From positions 1 to 50,097 of the IMG/VR virus record IMGVR_UViG_3300042445_001208: a DNA stretch of 50,097 nt, one strand, 5' to 3'. The position numbers and the translations under genes were made by a program. Below are positions 9,260-17,416 of this stretch, piece after piece. This DNA is from a virus. Numbering within the stretch: position 1 is the first letter of the stretch; the number at the start of each line of letters is the position of its first letter. The notes beneath the pieces are model-generated. The model was given only the letters and a program-made list of their open reading frames with translations. It did no database searches and was not told the DNA's origin.

Positions 9260-9266
9260 CTTATTT

Positions 9267-11594
9267 TTATTTTTTATTATTATTAACTGTTATTTTAGCT
9301 TCGGCTGAAATTCTTTGAGCAATAACTTTTGCGTCACTTTGAATCTTAGCTTCTTGAATATCGCTTTCTTTCTTACCCATTTGGATAATATAATCCCACT
9401 GCTTCTCTGCATTGATTTTAGCAATATCTACTTCTAATTGAGTCTGCAAAGTTGTTCTTTTCTCTTGCTCTGCAACCTGAGCTGCTTGAGCATTACCTTG
9501 CGTTTGTTGTTGAATTTTTTGTAATTCAAACTGCTGCATTTGCTCTCTGCGCTTTTTGATTCTGTAAGCCAAAATCATTGAAGCCATTTTCAAATTACGG
9601 CAACTCATTACAAGTATCTTATCTTCAGGCTCAATTAATCCTTGTGAATCACGAATGTTTAATTCTTGAATCAATTGCTGTCTTTCATAATCTTGCGGAG
9701 CATCTTCTATGAAAATACCGAATTCATGAATAGATAAATTAGGATTAATTTGTAAAAACTTAACTGTCTCCTCACCTAAAGCTTTAGACACACCTTGAAC
9801 TTTACCTAACTTAACAGCTATTTGAACCTTTGCAACAACCGCATCAGCCACAGCTTGAATTAATTGCTTATCAGCAAAAGTTAATAAATAAAGAGCATTA
9901 TTGGTACTTTCCATTGCTGCATTTGCAACAGGAACTAAGGTTCTTGCATTAGGAGTAGAGCCATCTGTCAGTTCATTCAATCCAGATACTTGACGCATTA
10001 AATCAATAGTGCGCATTAAATCATCATATAATTGACCGAATACAACTAATTGACCAGAGGCTTCGATACTTACTGGCTTGTAGTTTGGATTTTGACTTAA
10101 CAAATCTGTTGAACGATAAGGAACAACAAAGTTTGAGAAAATGAAATCCATAACTTTAGTAGGATTCATTTTTTCCCCACCACCGCCAAAGTCAACACCT
10201 TCAAGTGCGTTTAAGTCAATATTGATTAAATAAGGAATAAGTTTATTAGACATATTCTGTAACCTAAACCAAGCCAAACAAGCTTTATCCTCTAATGGAA
10301 TAAGTCTTTCAGTAACACCAGCAAAACGCATCTTGTAGAAGTTCCAAGCGTATAACTGAATATTCAATTGAGTATCCCACCAAGATGATGGTTTTCTAAT
10401 TTGGTTTTCAGACATACCCCAGTCATACATAAAGTCTGTCATTACAACCCACTTACACTTGTAAACAACCTTTTTGGTTACAGGCATAAAAACAGGGTCT
10501 GCTTGACCTTTGCTTTCCGTTTGACTCATTGGATTATTAAATTCAGATTCTAATGAACCTAATTGATTAACAGCCATTCTTGAAGCAGACTGATATTTAG
10601 TTTTACCAAATCTTATATTACCACGACCATCTACTTCTTCCTTGTAAGTATAATCGTTCCATGATAAAAATTCAAAATCTAAAACTAATATTTTAAACCT
10701 ATTCCAATATTTAGAATAGTCAGTTCCGTACATAAAGTTTGAAGGGTTGCCGAATCTTCCGGCAACAGATGTTACCATTTGATTCATCTGGTCTGCCGTA
10801 AAATATGGAGCTAAATCTCCAATATACATTTCTCTTACTTCACCCCAATGAACCAAATCAGAAAAATCACTTTTAGAGCAATAAGATAACACCATGTTTT
10901 CAGGGTTAATTTCTCTTATCTTAACGTGACCATTCTCATCAATCCATTGAGTATAACCACCCATTCCAAAATCAAACAAATTTTCTATAGTTCTTTTTCT
11001 CTTGTCATCAAATTTATTTTGATAAAAAGATAGTGATATAGCTTGCTCCGCCTCCATTGACATTACGTGCTTATATCCAAACTGCTGCTCCATTTCTAAT
11101 TGCTCCATATCTTGAGGCTCACCCGGAGCTGGCGCTAATACAGGACTATCTGCAAGTTCTTCTCCTCCAGCTTTCTTCAAAGCTTCACGCATCATAATCT
11201 TAACCTTCATTTCATTGAAGTAAGTATCTTCTTCACTTTTAGCTAATGGGTCTACAGCAAACGCTTGAATATCATATCTCCTTTGCACCAATTTTGAAAT
11301 AGCAATCTCCCTAAATTTAGTCAAGAATGATGGCGGAGTCCAGTCAATATTCAACCAGCTTTTATCTGTTTGCTCATCAGCGAGCAACATTTTTTTATAT
11401 TTAGTTGTACTTTGTCTACCTAATGCATACTCTCTAATTTCGTTCATTTTTGATTGACCGAAATTGAGCATATTGTTGGGTACATAACCACGGGAATCAC
11501 CCCAAGCTGCTTTTACATAAGATAAAATCCAATCGTACCCTTTTTCTCTTGGGTCTATCTGTTGATTGGGATACGTATTCGTTTGTTGCTGCAT
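9267..11594 (-). CDS. Portal protein
   Basis: A 775-residue protein starting MQQQTNTYPNQQIDPREKGY. An upstream in-frame ATG at 11621 falls inside the -7 promoter element, so the start at 11594 is preferred. The length, the early DWTPPSFLTKFREI segment, the NEMKVKIMMREA segment and the position beside the head genes match portals of crAss-like phages. The C-terminal about 130 residues are a long Gln/Lys/Ala coiled coil (QKIQQQTQGNAQ), as expected of a portal barrel or crown helix. It forms the DNA-entry ring for the terminase. Family assignment is from pattern recognition. Confidence 0.82.
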   Translation of the reverse strand: MQQQTNTYPNQQIDPREKGYDWILSYVKAAWGDSRGYVPNNMLNFGQSKMNEIREYALGRQSTTKYKKMLLADEQTDKSWLNIDWTPPSFLTKFREIAISKLVQRRYDIQAFAVDPLAKSEEDTYFNEMKVKIMMREALKKAGGEELADSPVLAPAPGEPQDMEQLEMEQQFGYKHVMSMEAEQAISLSFYQNKFDDKRKRTIENLFDFGMGGYTQWIDENGHVKIREINPENMVLSYCSKSDFSDLVHWGEVREMYIGDLAPYFTADQMNQMVTSVAGRFGNPSNFMYGTDYSKYWNRFKILVLDFEFLSWNDYTYKEEVDGRGNIRFGKTKYQSASRMAVNQLGSLESEFNNPMSQTESKGQADPVFMPVTKKVVYKCKWVVMTDFMYDWGMSENQIRKPSSWWDTQLNIQLYAWNFYKMRFAGVTERLIPLEDKACLAWFRLQNMSNKLIPYLINIDLNALEGVDFGGGGEKMNPTKVMDFIFSNFVVPYRSTDLLSQNPNYKPVSIEASGQLVVFGQLYDDLMRTIDLMRQVSGLNELTDGSTPNARTLVPVANAAMESTNNALYLLTFADKQLIQAVADAVVAKVQIAVKLGKVQGVSKALGEETVKFLQINPNLSIHEFGIFIEDAPQDYERQQLIQELNIRDSQGLIEPEDKILVMSCRNLKMASMILAYRIKKRREQMQQFELQKIQQQTQGNAQAAQVAEQEKRTTLQTQLEVDIAKINAEKQWDYIIQMGKKESDIQEAKIQSDAKVIAQRISAEAKITVNNNKK

Positions 11595-11618
11595 TACTAT
11601 GCTAAATTTAAGGTTACC

Positions 11619-11651
11619 CAAAAATACTTAAAACTATGTTAAAAATACAAA
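11619..11651 (-). promoter_or_regulatory. Bacteroidetes-type promoter for the portal/head operon
   Basis: On the minus strand, TTTG (11651-11648) is followed after 21 bases by TATTTTTG (11626-11619), matching TTTG-N19-21-TAnnTTTG. Transcription would start near 11612, about 20 bases before the portal ATG at 11594. It separates the glycan cassette from the portal-ferritin-scaffold genes. Confidence 0.7.
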
Positions 11652-11672
11652 ATAATTTATTTAAAAATTAAT

Positions 11673-12218
11673 TTAATATAATTCACGTCCTATAAGCAAA
11701 TCATCGTAACTCATATCCATCTTTGTGTTATACGAAAATCCATTATATTGGATGGCTGCAAATGGGTTACAAACATAGTATTTTCCCAAATTCGACAACG
11801 CCCTGTCTATATGCTCATCATCCGGAACGCTTAAATATTTATCATAAAACCCTTCATTAACTATATAGCAATGAAAACCTGTAAATGATTTAACAGAATT
11901 ATCCTCTAAAATTTCCCCTATGTATATGCCACTTAAATAAATATCAAAATCTTTTGGCTTGCTTTCTAAAAAATATTTAAAACTATTAGGATTTGTGAAC
12001 CTGACATCATCCTCCATTATACATATTTCCTTGAGTCCATTATCTTTTGCAAACTGAACGCATTGTTTATGGGCCAAATTGATACCTTTCATAACAGAAT
12101 ACTGGTCGTGTATAGCAGGGAATATCTGATAATCCCTTATACCTTGACCTATAAACTCTTGCATAAGCCTATCAAACCTTTCGTGAGAATCAAAATTGTG
12201 GATAACTGCTATCTTCAC
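11673..12218 (-). CDS. Glycosyltransferase-like protein (GT25-like)
   Basis: A 181-residue protein. MKIAVIHNFDSHERFDRLMQ, then ICIMEDDV (about residues 66-73), resembles the start and the acidic EDD motif of family 25 (LPS biosynthesis) glycosyltransferases, though the protein is short. The central segment FDIYLSGIYIG parallels the 'ILYLGA' region of the second GT25-like protein at 16793-17416. No membrane segment. It is the last gene of the glycan cassette and overlaps the upstream exostosin-like gene by four bases (ATGA). The substrate cannot be told. Confidence 0.62.
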   Translation of the reverse strand: MKIAVIHNFDSHERFDRLMQEFIGQGIRDYQIFPAIHDQYSVMKGINLAHKQCVQFAKDNGLKEICIMEDDVRFTNPNSFKYFLESKPKDFDIYLSGIYIGEILEDNSVKSFTGFHCYIVNEGFYDKYLSVPDDEHIDRALSNLGKYYVCNPFAAIQYNGFSYNTKMDMSYDDLLIGRELY

Positions 12219-13036
12219 TTTTCTAAAATCTTAATTATGTTATTAAGTGCTCCTTCGTAAGTGTAATACTCTTTGTATATTTCACCTATTCTTTCTTGCT
12301 TATCAACTATTTCCAAATTAGAAATACTACCCAAAATTTGTTCTATTCTATCAGCATCCCTTTCTTCTATTATAATACCAAAATCCCTAAAATCTAAATC
12401 AAATGGATTTACAAATTCATCGGATATGTAAACAGGTATAGTTAAATACTGCATACATTCAGCTATCCTAAAACTATTTAATCCATAACCCCTTGGACAT
12501 AAGCCAAATAATGATTCAGATATAATATCACAAAACTGATTGATGTCATGTCCTTTGTCTGATATGTAATAGTCTGGATTCAATATATTAAAAACGTGTT
12601 CTCTTACCGGATGAGTATGGGTTCCAATAAATGAAGCAAATCTTCTCTTTCTACCATCCCATTCAAAAGAGTGTGGCATACAAAGAAGCGGTATTTCAAC
12701 ACCTACCTTCTTGCTCATGCTAAACTGAAGTACATCTAAATCTTTTAGGTCAATGATTATTCCGTCATCATATTGACATATAGTCCAATACTTTTTATCT
12801 CTTGACAAGTTGTCCACATATTTCTGTAGCTTATCAATAGCTTGCTTATCGTTGCCATAACTATTATTAACATGATAAGCGGTCCATTGTATTGGCAAAT
12901 ACTCCCTTTCTGTTTGTGGAATATATTGCCTCGTTACCCAATCCTCAAAAATAAAAATATTTTCAAACGGATAAATGGTATTTATTGTTGGCGTAAATTC
13001 TGAAGGTACGTTTATCATAATTATTTTTTTATCCAA
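12215..13036 (-). CDS. Exostosin-like glycosyltransferase (GT47-like)
   Basis: A 273-residue protein. The C-terminal half carries the pattern FGLCPRGYGLNSFRIAE followed by YLTIPVYISDEFVNPF, close to the exostosin/GT47 signature in which the Arg/Glu pair and the IPV...D...PF stretch shape the sugar-nucleotide site. MPHSFEWDGRKRRFASFIG matches the preceding strand/loop region of that family. It overlaps the FkbM gene by 16 bases and the next gene by four, so the set is translated as a unit. The donor and acceptor sugars are unknown. Confidence 0.72.
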   Translation of the reverse strand: MDKKIIMINVPSEFTPTINTIYPFENIFIFEDWVTRQYIPQTEREYLPIQWTAYHVNNSYGNDKQAIDKLQKYVDNLSRDKKYWTICQYDDGIIIDLKDLDVLQFSMSKKVGVEIPLLCMPHSFEWDGRKRRFASFIGTHTHPVREHVFNILNPDYYISDKGHDINQFCDIISESLFGLCPRGYGLNSFRIAECMQYLTIPVYISDEFVNPFDLDFRDFGIIIEERDADRIEQILGSISNLEIVDKQERIGEIYKEYYTYEGALNNIIKILEK

Positions 13037-13644
13037 ATTGCATCACCCCATGAATGATAATGAGAAGCCCATTTTGTTTCTACTCTGTGAAATCCAAAAG
13101 GTAAAAGAAATTCATCTAGCTCCTCAACCATTGGGCATCCTTTATATGTTTCTTGTCTGTTAACCTCTAAGTAAAGTAAATCAAATTGAGGTAGCACTTT
13201 TACCGAACCTTTCAAAACCTCTAATTCGTATCCTTGAGTATCTACCATAAATAAATTATACCAAGAAGGGAATTCTATACTATCCAATGTCACAATCTTA
13301 ACTACTTGTGGGTCTCCGTTAAAAATAACTTCAGAGTGCTGCTCTAAATGAACAAATGGCTCTAACAAGCTATTGCTTTGTCCTTGGTTAGTTGTATCTA
13401 CACACATAACGCCTACATCAGGTTTACTACCAATTGCAACATTTTCTAATTTTACATTAGAATCTCCTGCGAATCTTTGAACTAAAACTTCAAATGCTTC
13501 CTTAATAGGCTCTACATATAAAAAACCTCTAAGTCCACAATCAATATAGTCGTTATGTTCTTCTGCCCAATGAGCGCCAACGTGAGCAACTCCATCTAAT
13601 TTTATATCATACTTTTCAAGTATTGGTTTTAATGGTATCAGCAT
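13021..13644 (-). CDS. FkbM-family methyltransferase
   Basis: A 207-residue protein. LDGVAHVGAHWAEE resembles the SAM-binding loop of FkbM methyltransferases, followed by the acidic VEP (strand-2 end), and VKIVTLDSI ... LFMVDTQGYELEVLKGS is the family's very typical TLDS...D(V/T)(E/Q)GxELxVLKG stretch. FkbM enzymes O-methylate sugars or polyketides. Here it sits between an epimerase and an exostosin-like transferase, so methylation of a glycan is likely. Overlap with the next gene suggests coupled translation. Confidence 0.82.
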   Translation of the reverse strand: MLIPLKPILEKYDIKLDGVAHVGAHWAEEHNDYIDCGLRGFLYVEPIKEAFEVLVQRFAGDSNVKLENVAIGSKPDVGVMCVDTTNQGQSNSLLEPFVHLEQHSEVIFNGDPQVVKIVTLDSIEFPSWYNLFMVDTQGYELEVLKGSVKVLPQFDLLYLEVNRQETYKGCPMVEELDEFLLPFGFHRVETKWASHYHSWGDAIWIKK

Positions 13645-13645
13645 A

Positions 13646-14635
13646 TTATACTTTTTGATTAATCCAGTTATATAATTTCTCTATTCCTTCACGAAGTGGT
13701 TTTGATGGCTTCCATCCTAATTTTTCTTCTATAAGAGTATTGTCAGAATTCCTACCACGTACACCTATTGCATTTGATTCTACATTTTTAATAGATAAAT
13801 TCTTTCCAGAAATATCAATAACCATTTTAGCTAAATCATTAATTGCAATCATTTCATTTGAACCAATATTTACCGGATGCACGTAGTCGCTGTCTAACAA
13901 TCTCATTACTCCTTCTACAGCTTCATCTATAAAAAGAAACGACCTAGTTTGTTTACCATCTCCCCATATCTCTACTTCACCATATTCTTCGGCAGAAGCC
14001 ACTTTATAGCAAACGGCAGCAGGAGCTTTTTCCTTGCCATTATTATAACATGATTCAGGTCCAAATATGTTATGAAACCTACAGATTCTTACATCTAACT
14101 TGTAATTTCTTCTGAATGAATCAAATAGTATCTCACTAAATATCTTTTCCCATCCGTAGGGTGAATCTGGATTAGCAGGGAAACAATCGCTTTCTTTTAA
14201 CGCTGCACAATCTTCTCTTTCTTGAATTTGCTCAGGATACGCACAAGCTGAAGATGAAAATAATATTTTCTTTACTTTATTCTTAGTGCAATAGTGAACC
14301 ATGTTTAGATTAACCAATGCAGAATTATGCATTACGTTAGCATCATTATCACCTGTAAATATATACCCAGCTCCGCCCATGTCGGCAGCCATTTGAATAA
14401 CTAAATCAAACGAACCATGTCCGCTATATATGTCGCTCTGATTAGGCGCAAACGTAATCCTACTTACAAGTTCTGGATTTCTTAAATCACCTACCACAAA
14501 ATGGTCAGCTTCTGTTTCAGAATACTCAGGTCTTTTTAAGTCAACACCTCTTACCCAATAACCTTCTTTCTTTAATCTTTTTACCATGTGGCTACCAATA
14601 AATCCACCTGCGCCACAAACTAATGCTGTTTTCAT
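13646..14635 (-). CDS. GDP-mannose 3,5-epimerase-like extended SDR enzyme
   Basis: A 329-residue extended short-chain dehydrogenase/reductase. The NAD-binding GAGGFIG is at residues 8-14, SSSACAYPE with Cys131, and SPYGWEK with Tyr160/Lys164. Further matches are AADMGGAG, RICRFHNIFGP, GKEKAPAA, GDGKQTRSFLFIDE and GVRGRNSDN. This series closely follows plant GDP-D-mannose 3',5'-epimerase (GME), where the Cys and a Lys carry out the epimerisation and the Tyr/Lys pair is the SDR dyad. The expected product is GDP-L-galactose (and GDP-L-gulose). A UDP-sugar epimerase or GDP-fucose synthase is less likely given the RGRNSDN and ADMGG stretches. Sits in the glycan cassette two bases after the methyltransferase stop. 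Confidence 0.83.
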   Translation of the reverse strand: MKTALVCGAGGFIGSHMVKRLKKEGYWVRGVDLKRPEYSETEADHFVVGDLRNPELVSRITFAPNQSDIYSGHGSFDLVIQMAADMGGAGYIFTGDNDANVMHNSALVNLNMVHYCTKNKVKKILFSSSACAYPEQIQEREDCAALKESDCFPANPDSPYGWEKIFSEILFDSFRRNYKLDVRICRFHNIFGPESCYNNGKEKAPAAVCYKVASAEEYGEVEIWGDGKQTRSFLFIDEAVEGVMRLLDSDYVHPVNIGSNEMIAINDLAKMVIDISGKNLSIKNVESNAIGVRGRNSDNTLIEEKLGWKPSKPLREGIEKLYNWINQKV

Positions 14636-14637
14636 GT

Positions 14638-15225
14638 TTATTTATTTAGTTTTAAATACCATTGTTTTCTAAAAAACCATACTCCAAAATTGTTTAAAGT
14701 ATCTTCTGATTGTAATACATTTTCAGGATTAAAGCTTCTGTCACCAATATCATCTCTTACAAATACTTTAGGAACAACTTCTTCAACTGCCCTACGTACT
14801 TCATCTGCATTATAATCATGTCCTGCTAAAATGTATTCATCTTTAACTTTTGGATACCAAGCCCTAATTTCTTTTTTAGTTTCTTCATATGTATGTGATG
14901 AGTCTATATAACAGAAATCTAAGTATCCGTCATTAAACATTTCCGATGCTTCTAAACTACCAAATGGAACTACTTCTATAAAATCACCTAATCCGCTTTT
15001 AATTATGTTTTGGTAAATAGTTTTCATTTGAAGATACTTACCATAATCCATATTATCTACCATATATAGCTTAAACTTCTTTCCAAGTCTATTAAGCTCC
15101 TGAGCTAAAAACAAAGCGCTATCCCCATCGGCTACTCCAACCTCACAAATCTTACAATCATCTGGAAGTTCTTTTGCAATTCTTTGATAGAAGTGCGGAA
15201 AATCAAACATTAAAAAATCGCTCAT
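14638..15225 (-). CDS. Class I SAM methyltransferase (Methyltransf_24-like)
   Basis: A 195-residue protein. CKICEVGVADGDSALFLA is a Rossmann SAM-binding loop, LYMVDNMDYG gives the acidic ribose-binding residue, and LDFCYIDSSHTYEETKKEI is the IDGxHxYE-like strand-4 motif of the Methyltransf_24 group, often found in surface-polysaccharide loci. AGHDYNADEVRRAVEE fits the following metal/active-site region. It probably methylates a sugar or a glycan precursor. Two-base gaps join it to its neighbours. The exact substrate is unknown. Confidence 0.75.
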   Translation of the reverse strand: MSDFLMFDFPHFYQRIAKELPDDCKICEVGVADGDSALFLAQELNRLGKKFKLYMVDNMDYGKYLQMKTIYQNIIKSGLGDFIEVVPFGSLEASEMFNDGYLDFCYIDSSHTYEETKKEIRAWYPKVKDEYILAGHDYNADEVRRAVEEVVPKVFVRDDIGDRSFNPENVLQSEDTLNNFGVWFFRKQWYLKLNK

Positions 15226-15227
15226 AA

Positions 15228-15965
15228 TTACATTTTTATAAAATAAGGTGGAACAATATCGCTAGTATCTAAACCATCCCATCCCGGACTAAACCAAAAT
15301 GTAGGGAATATAACTTTTTTATTTTCGTTTCTATTCAACCATCCTCCCCACCAGCTAAATGTACTTGGGCTGCATATCTGATGCTCACACCAACTCATTT
15401 CTAATAGGTCTGATACCTCATCAGTATTACCAGAAAATTCGCAATCATTTCTGTGCTTAAAGTTCTCCATGCACCACTGAATGTCATCAGAAAAGAACTT
15501 AAACTTGTATCCCGGAAATTCAGCCATAACTTTTTCATACCATTCTACTTTTACTTCTGGATGCTTGTTTCTTAATTGAACATAATCACCCCTTCTAACA
15601 TGACAAGCTACGTATCCGTCCTGTCTATTATATGGGAAATTAAATAGGTATAATATCTCGTTTCTATATTCATCAAAATACTTTGCCGTCTGCCTGTAAC
15701 CTTCTATTGAAATATTCTTATCTCTCCATTCTTCATTAAAAGGCAGTTCTTCGTAACTATGTTTACCTTCCCATAAATTAATCTTCTCTAAGTTAGGATT
15801 ATAATTTGGGTTAACCAAGTGTAAGCAATATATAGGATTCCATTTAGGATGGTCGCTATGAGATGGCACAGTGAAATCTAGGTTATGTTTTAATGCATAA
15901 GCTATAGCGGTGGCTGCTTCAAAGCACCAATTACCCATTCTTCCAGCGTTTGTAAATGTTACCAT
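15228..15965 (-). CDS. Alpha-1,2-fucosyltransferase-like glycosyltransferase (GT11)
   Basis: A 245-residue protein. GRMGNWCFEAATAIAYA near the N-terminus and the donor-binding CHVRRGDYVQ at about residues 121-130 are the GT11 hallmarks (GxxGNxxFxxA and HxRRGDY). FFSDDIQWCMENF and CSPSTFSWWGGWLN match the two later conserved blocks of this family. GT11 enzymes move L-fucose from GDP-L-fucose. Because L-galactose is 6-hydroxy-L-fucose and the same cassette encodes a GDP-mannose 3,5-epimerase, GDP-L-galactose is a plausible donor here (inference). The start codon lies 6 bases after a strong stem in the leader (15972-16077), which may control translation. Confidence 0.82.
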   Translation of the reverse strand: MVTFTNAGRMGNWCFEAATAIAYALKHNLDFTVPSHSDHPKWNPIYCLHLVNPNYNPNLEKINLWEGKHSYEELPFNEEWRDKNISIEGYRQTAKYFDEYRNEILYLFNFPYNRQDGYVACHVRRGDYVQLRNKHPEVKVEWYEKVMAEFPGYKFKFFSDDIQWCMENFKHRNDCEFSGNTDEVSDLLEMSWCEHQICSPSTFSWWGGWLNRNENKKVIFPTFWFSPGWDGLDTSDIVPPYFIKM

Positions 15966-15971
15966 AATTAA

Positions 15972-16077
15972 AAGCCCCCTACGACAAGACGGCTTAATTC
16001 ACGCAGGGGGGCTTGAACGTCTTGTTTTCGGGGGTATGTCTTATTTAACAACTAACCATTTATTTATGAATTAAGCG
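15972..16077 (-). ncRNA. Structured leader with three interleaved complementary arms
   Basis: In the minus-strand transcript three pairs of complementary arms occur in the order A B C A' B' C'. A (GAATTAAGC, plus-strand 16068-16076) pairs with 15992-16000. B (CGTCTTGT, 16018-16025) pairs with 15984-15991. C (AGGGGGGCTT, 16005-16014) pairs with AAGCCCCCT at 15972-15980. This order is not a simple inverted repeat: the pairs cross, giving pseudoknots or mutually exclusive stems. C-C' ends 6 bases from the fucosyltransferase start codon and is followed by TTTAATTATG, so it could act as a terminator or hide the start. I know no named RNA family that fits. Confidence 0.5.
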
Positions 16078-16094
16078 ATACTAAAATAAATAAT

Positions 16095-16790
16095 TTATTT
16101 CATATTTCTAAGTTCTTCTTCAACTTTTTGATAAAATTCTGGGTCTATACTACAATTAAGTTTATAATGCGATTCATCGTGAACCAAATGCTCGTATTGC
16201 ATCCCCGGAACTATGTGCATTTTATTGCCCCACTTAAACCAATTCATGTTTTGATATATACTATCTGAGCTATGTGGGTCCGTATTTGCATCCCAAACCT
16301 TTACATAATCCATTGCAGAAACAAAATAATTCATGCAATTTAGGCAAGTGGAAAAAAATGGCCTATCCATGTATTTTGCTACATTTTCTTTAGATATTGT
16401 TAACCCACTAAATTCTGTGTAATCAAATAATGGTTTTGCAAAATCAGGAGCCAATATGGTTTTTTTATCCCAAGTTTGAGAATATATCTTATCTATGTAT
16501 TTTTCATCTATCTGATTGTCGCTATCTAATAATATACAATAGTCGGTTGGTGAATAGCTAACAGCTACAAATTTATTGGCATAACAATCCTGATTTGTGA
16601 CATTTCTGTAAAGCTTAACCTTGCTTAACTTATCACATTCTTCCTTTAACCTAGTATACACATCAATATCACTAGCATCATCTACTATTACAATAGTGTC
16701 TATTCTAGCGTCATCATAAACTTTTTTAAAGCTATTTAGGGTCATTTCTACCCTATTCCAAGTTGGGATACAAATACTTATCTGTTGCAT
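16095..16790 (-). CDS. Glycosyltransferase family 2 protein
   Basis: A 231-residue GT-A-fold enzyme. QQISICIPTWNRVEMTLNSF is the usual GT2 opening, IDTIVIVDDASD carries the first Asp pair of the nucleotide site, and YCILLDSDNQID provides the metal-binding DxD-type motif at about residue 94. No membrane segment, so probably a cytosolic transferase. It is separated from the next downstream gene by the structured leader, and from the GT25-like gene upstream by two bases. Donor unknown. Confidence 0.82.
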   Translation of the reverse strand: MQQISICIPTWNRVEMTLNSFKKVYDDARIDTIVIVDDASDIDVYTRLKEECDKLSKVKLYRNVTNQDCYANKFVAVSYSPTDYCILLDSDNQIDEKYIDKIYSQTWDKKTILAPDFAKPLFDYTEFSGLTISKENVAKYMDRPFFSTCLNCMNYFVSAMDYVKVWDANTDPHSSDSIYQNMNWFKWGNKMHIVPGMQYEHLVHDESHYKLNCSIDPEFYQKVEEELRNMK

Positions 16791-16792
16791 TG

Positions 16793-17416
16793 TTAAAGGT
16801 TTGATTCAGAAAATTTTTGATAATATCGCTGCTCTATAAATGGTTGCCAATTTATTTCAGTCCTTCCTATATCACTATATCCCGGTCTTTGCGTACAAAG
16901 CAATGGATATGTTATGTACGTATGTCCGTTTGGCTGAACTGTTTTTACTACGCAATTATCTATCGGAGCCTCTAATCCTGCTGCCAGTATCTCCTTCATT
17001 CCATCAAGAGATATAGCCCATGCGTGTGTTGCAAATGCCATATCTAATAAAAGTAAATTATTTGACGGCTTTGCTTTAAATCCGTTTGTGCATTGCGCTC
17101 CCAAATATAGTATTTGCCAAGTAGGAGGCAACTGCTTTACTACCTGCTCCATAGTTTCATTAGGGTTACCGCAGCTATCTACAAACATTGCGTCATCTTC
17201 AAATATTAAAACAGATTTTAAATTATCTGTTACTGCATCCCTAAATATCTTTTCTACAGTAATTCTTAATCCTTCTGCACCGTTTTCGTGTGGAGTTGCG
17301 TTCACTAACTCGTATGGTATTCCCCATTTATAAAGTTCTTCAGCTATTTGCAATAGCCGGTCAGTTCTACTCGGAAGATTTATAACAAGTATTTTATCAA
17401 AAAAATCGGTCCACAT
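16793..17416 (-). CDS. Glycosyltransferase family 25 (LPS biosynthesis) protein
   Basis: A 207-residue protein. KILVINLPSRTDRLLQIAEEL is the classic GT25 N-terminus (VINLxxRxDR), followed by VLIFEDDAMF with the acidic EDD motif and then the WQILYLGAQC and AFATHAWAIS regions typical of the family. GT25 enzymes add galactose or related sugars to LOS/LPS or proteins. It is the first gene of the glycan cassette, and its start overlaps the terminase stop by one base, so the cassette is read from the terminase transcript. Confidence 0.82.
   Translation of the reverse strand: MWTDFFDKILVINLPSRTDRLLQIAEELYKWGIPYELVNATPHENGAEGLRITVEKIFRDAVTDNLKSVLIFEDDAMFVDSCGNPNETMEQVVKQLPPTWQILYLGAQCTNGFKAKPSNNLLLLDMAFATHAWAISLDGMKEILAAGLEAPIDNCVVKTVQPNGHTYITYPLLCTQRPGYSDIGRTEINWQPFIEQRYYQKFSESNL

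Noticed and set aside
11595-11621. Upstream start for the portal gene
   Set aside because: It coincides with the -7 element of a well-formed promoter, so it would not be in the message.
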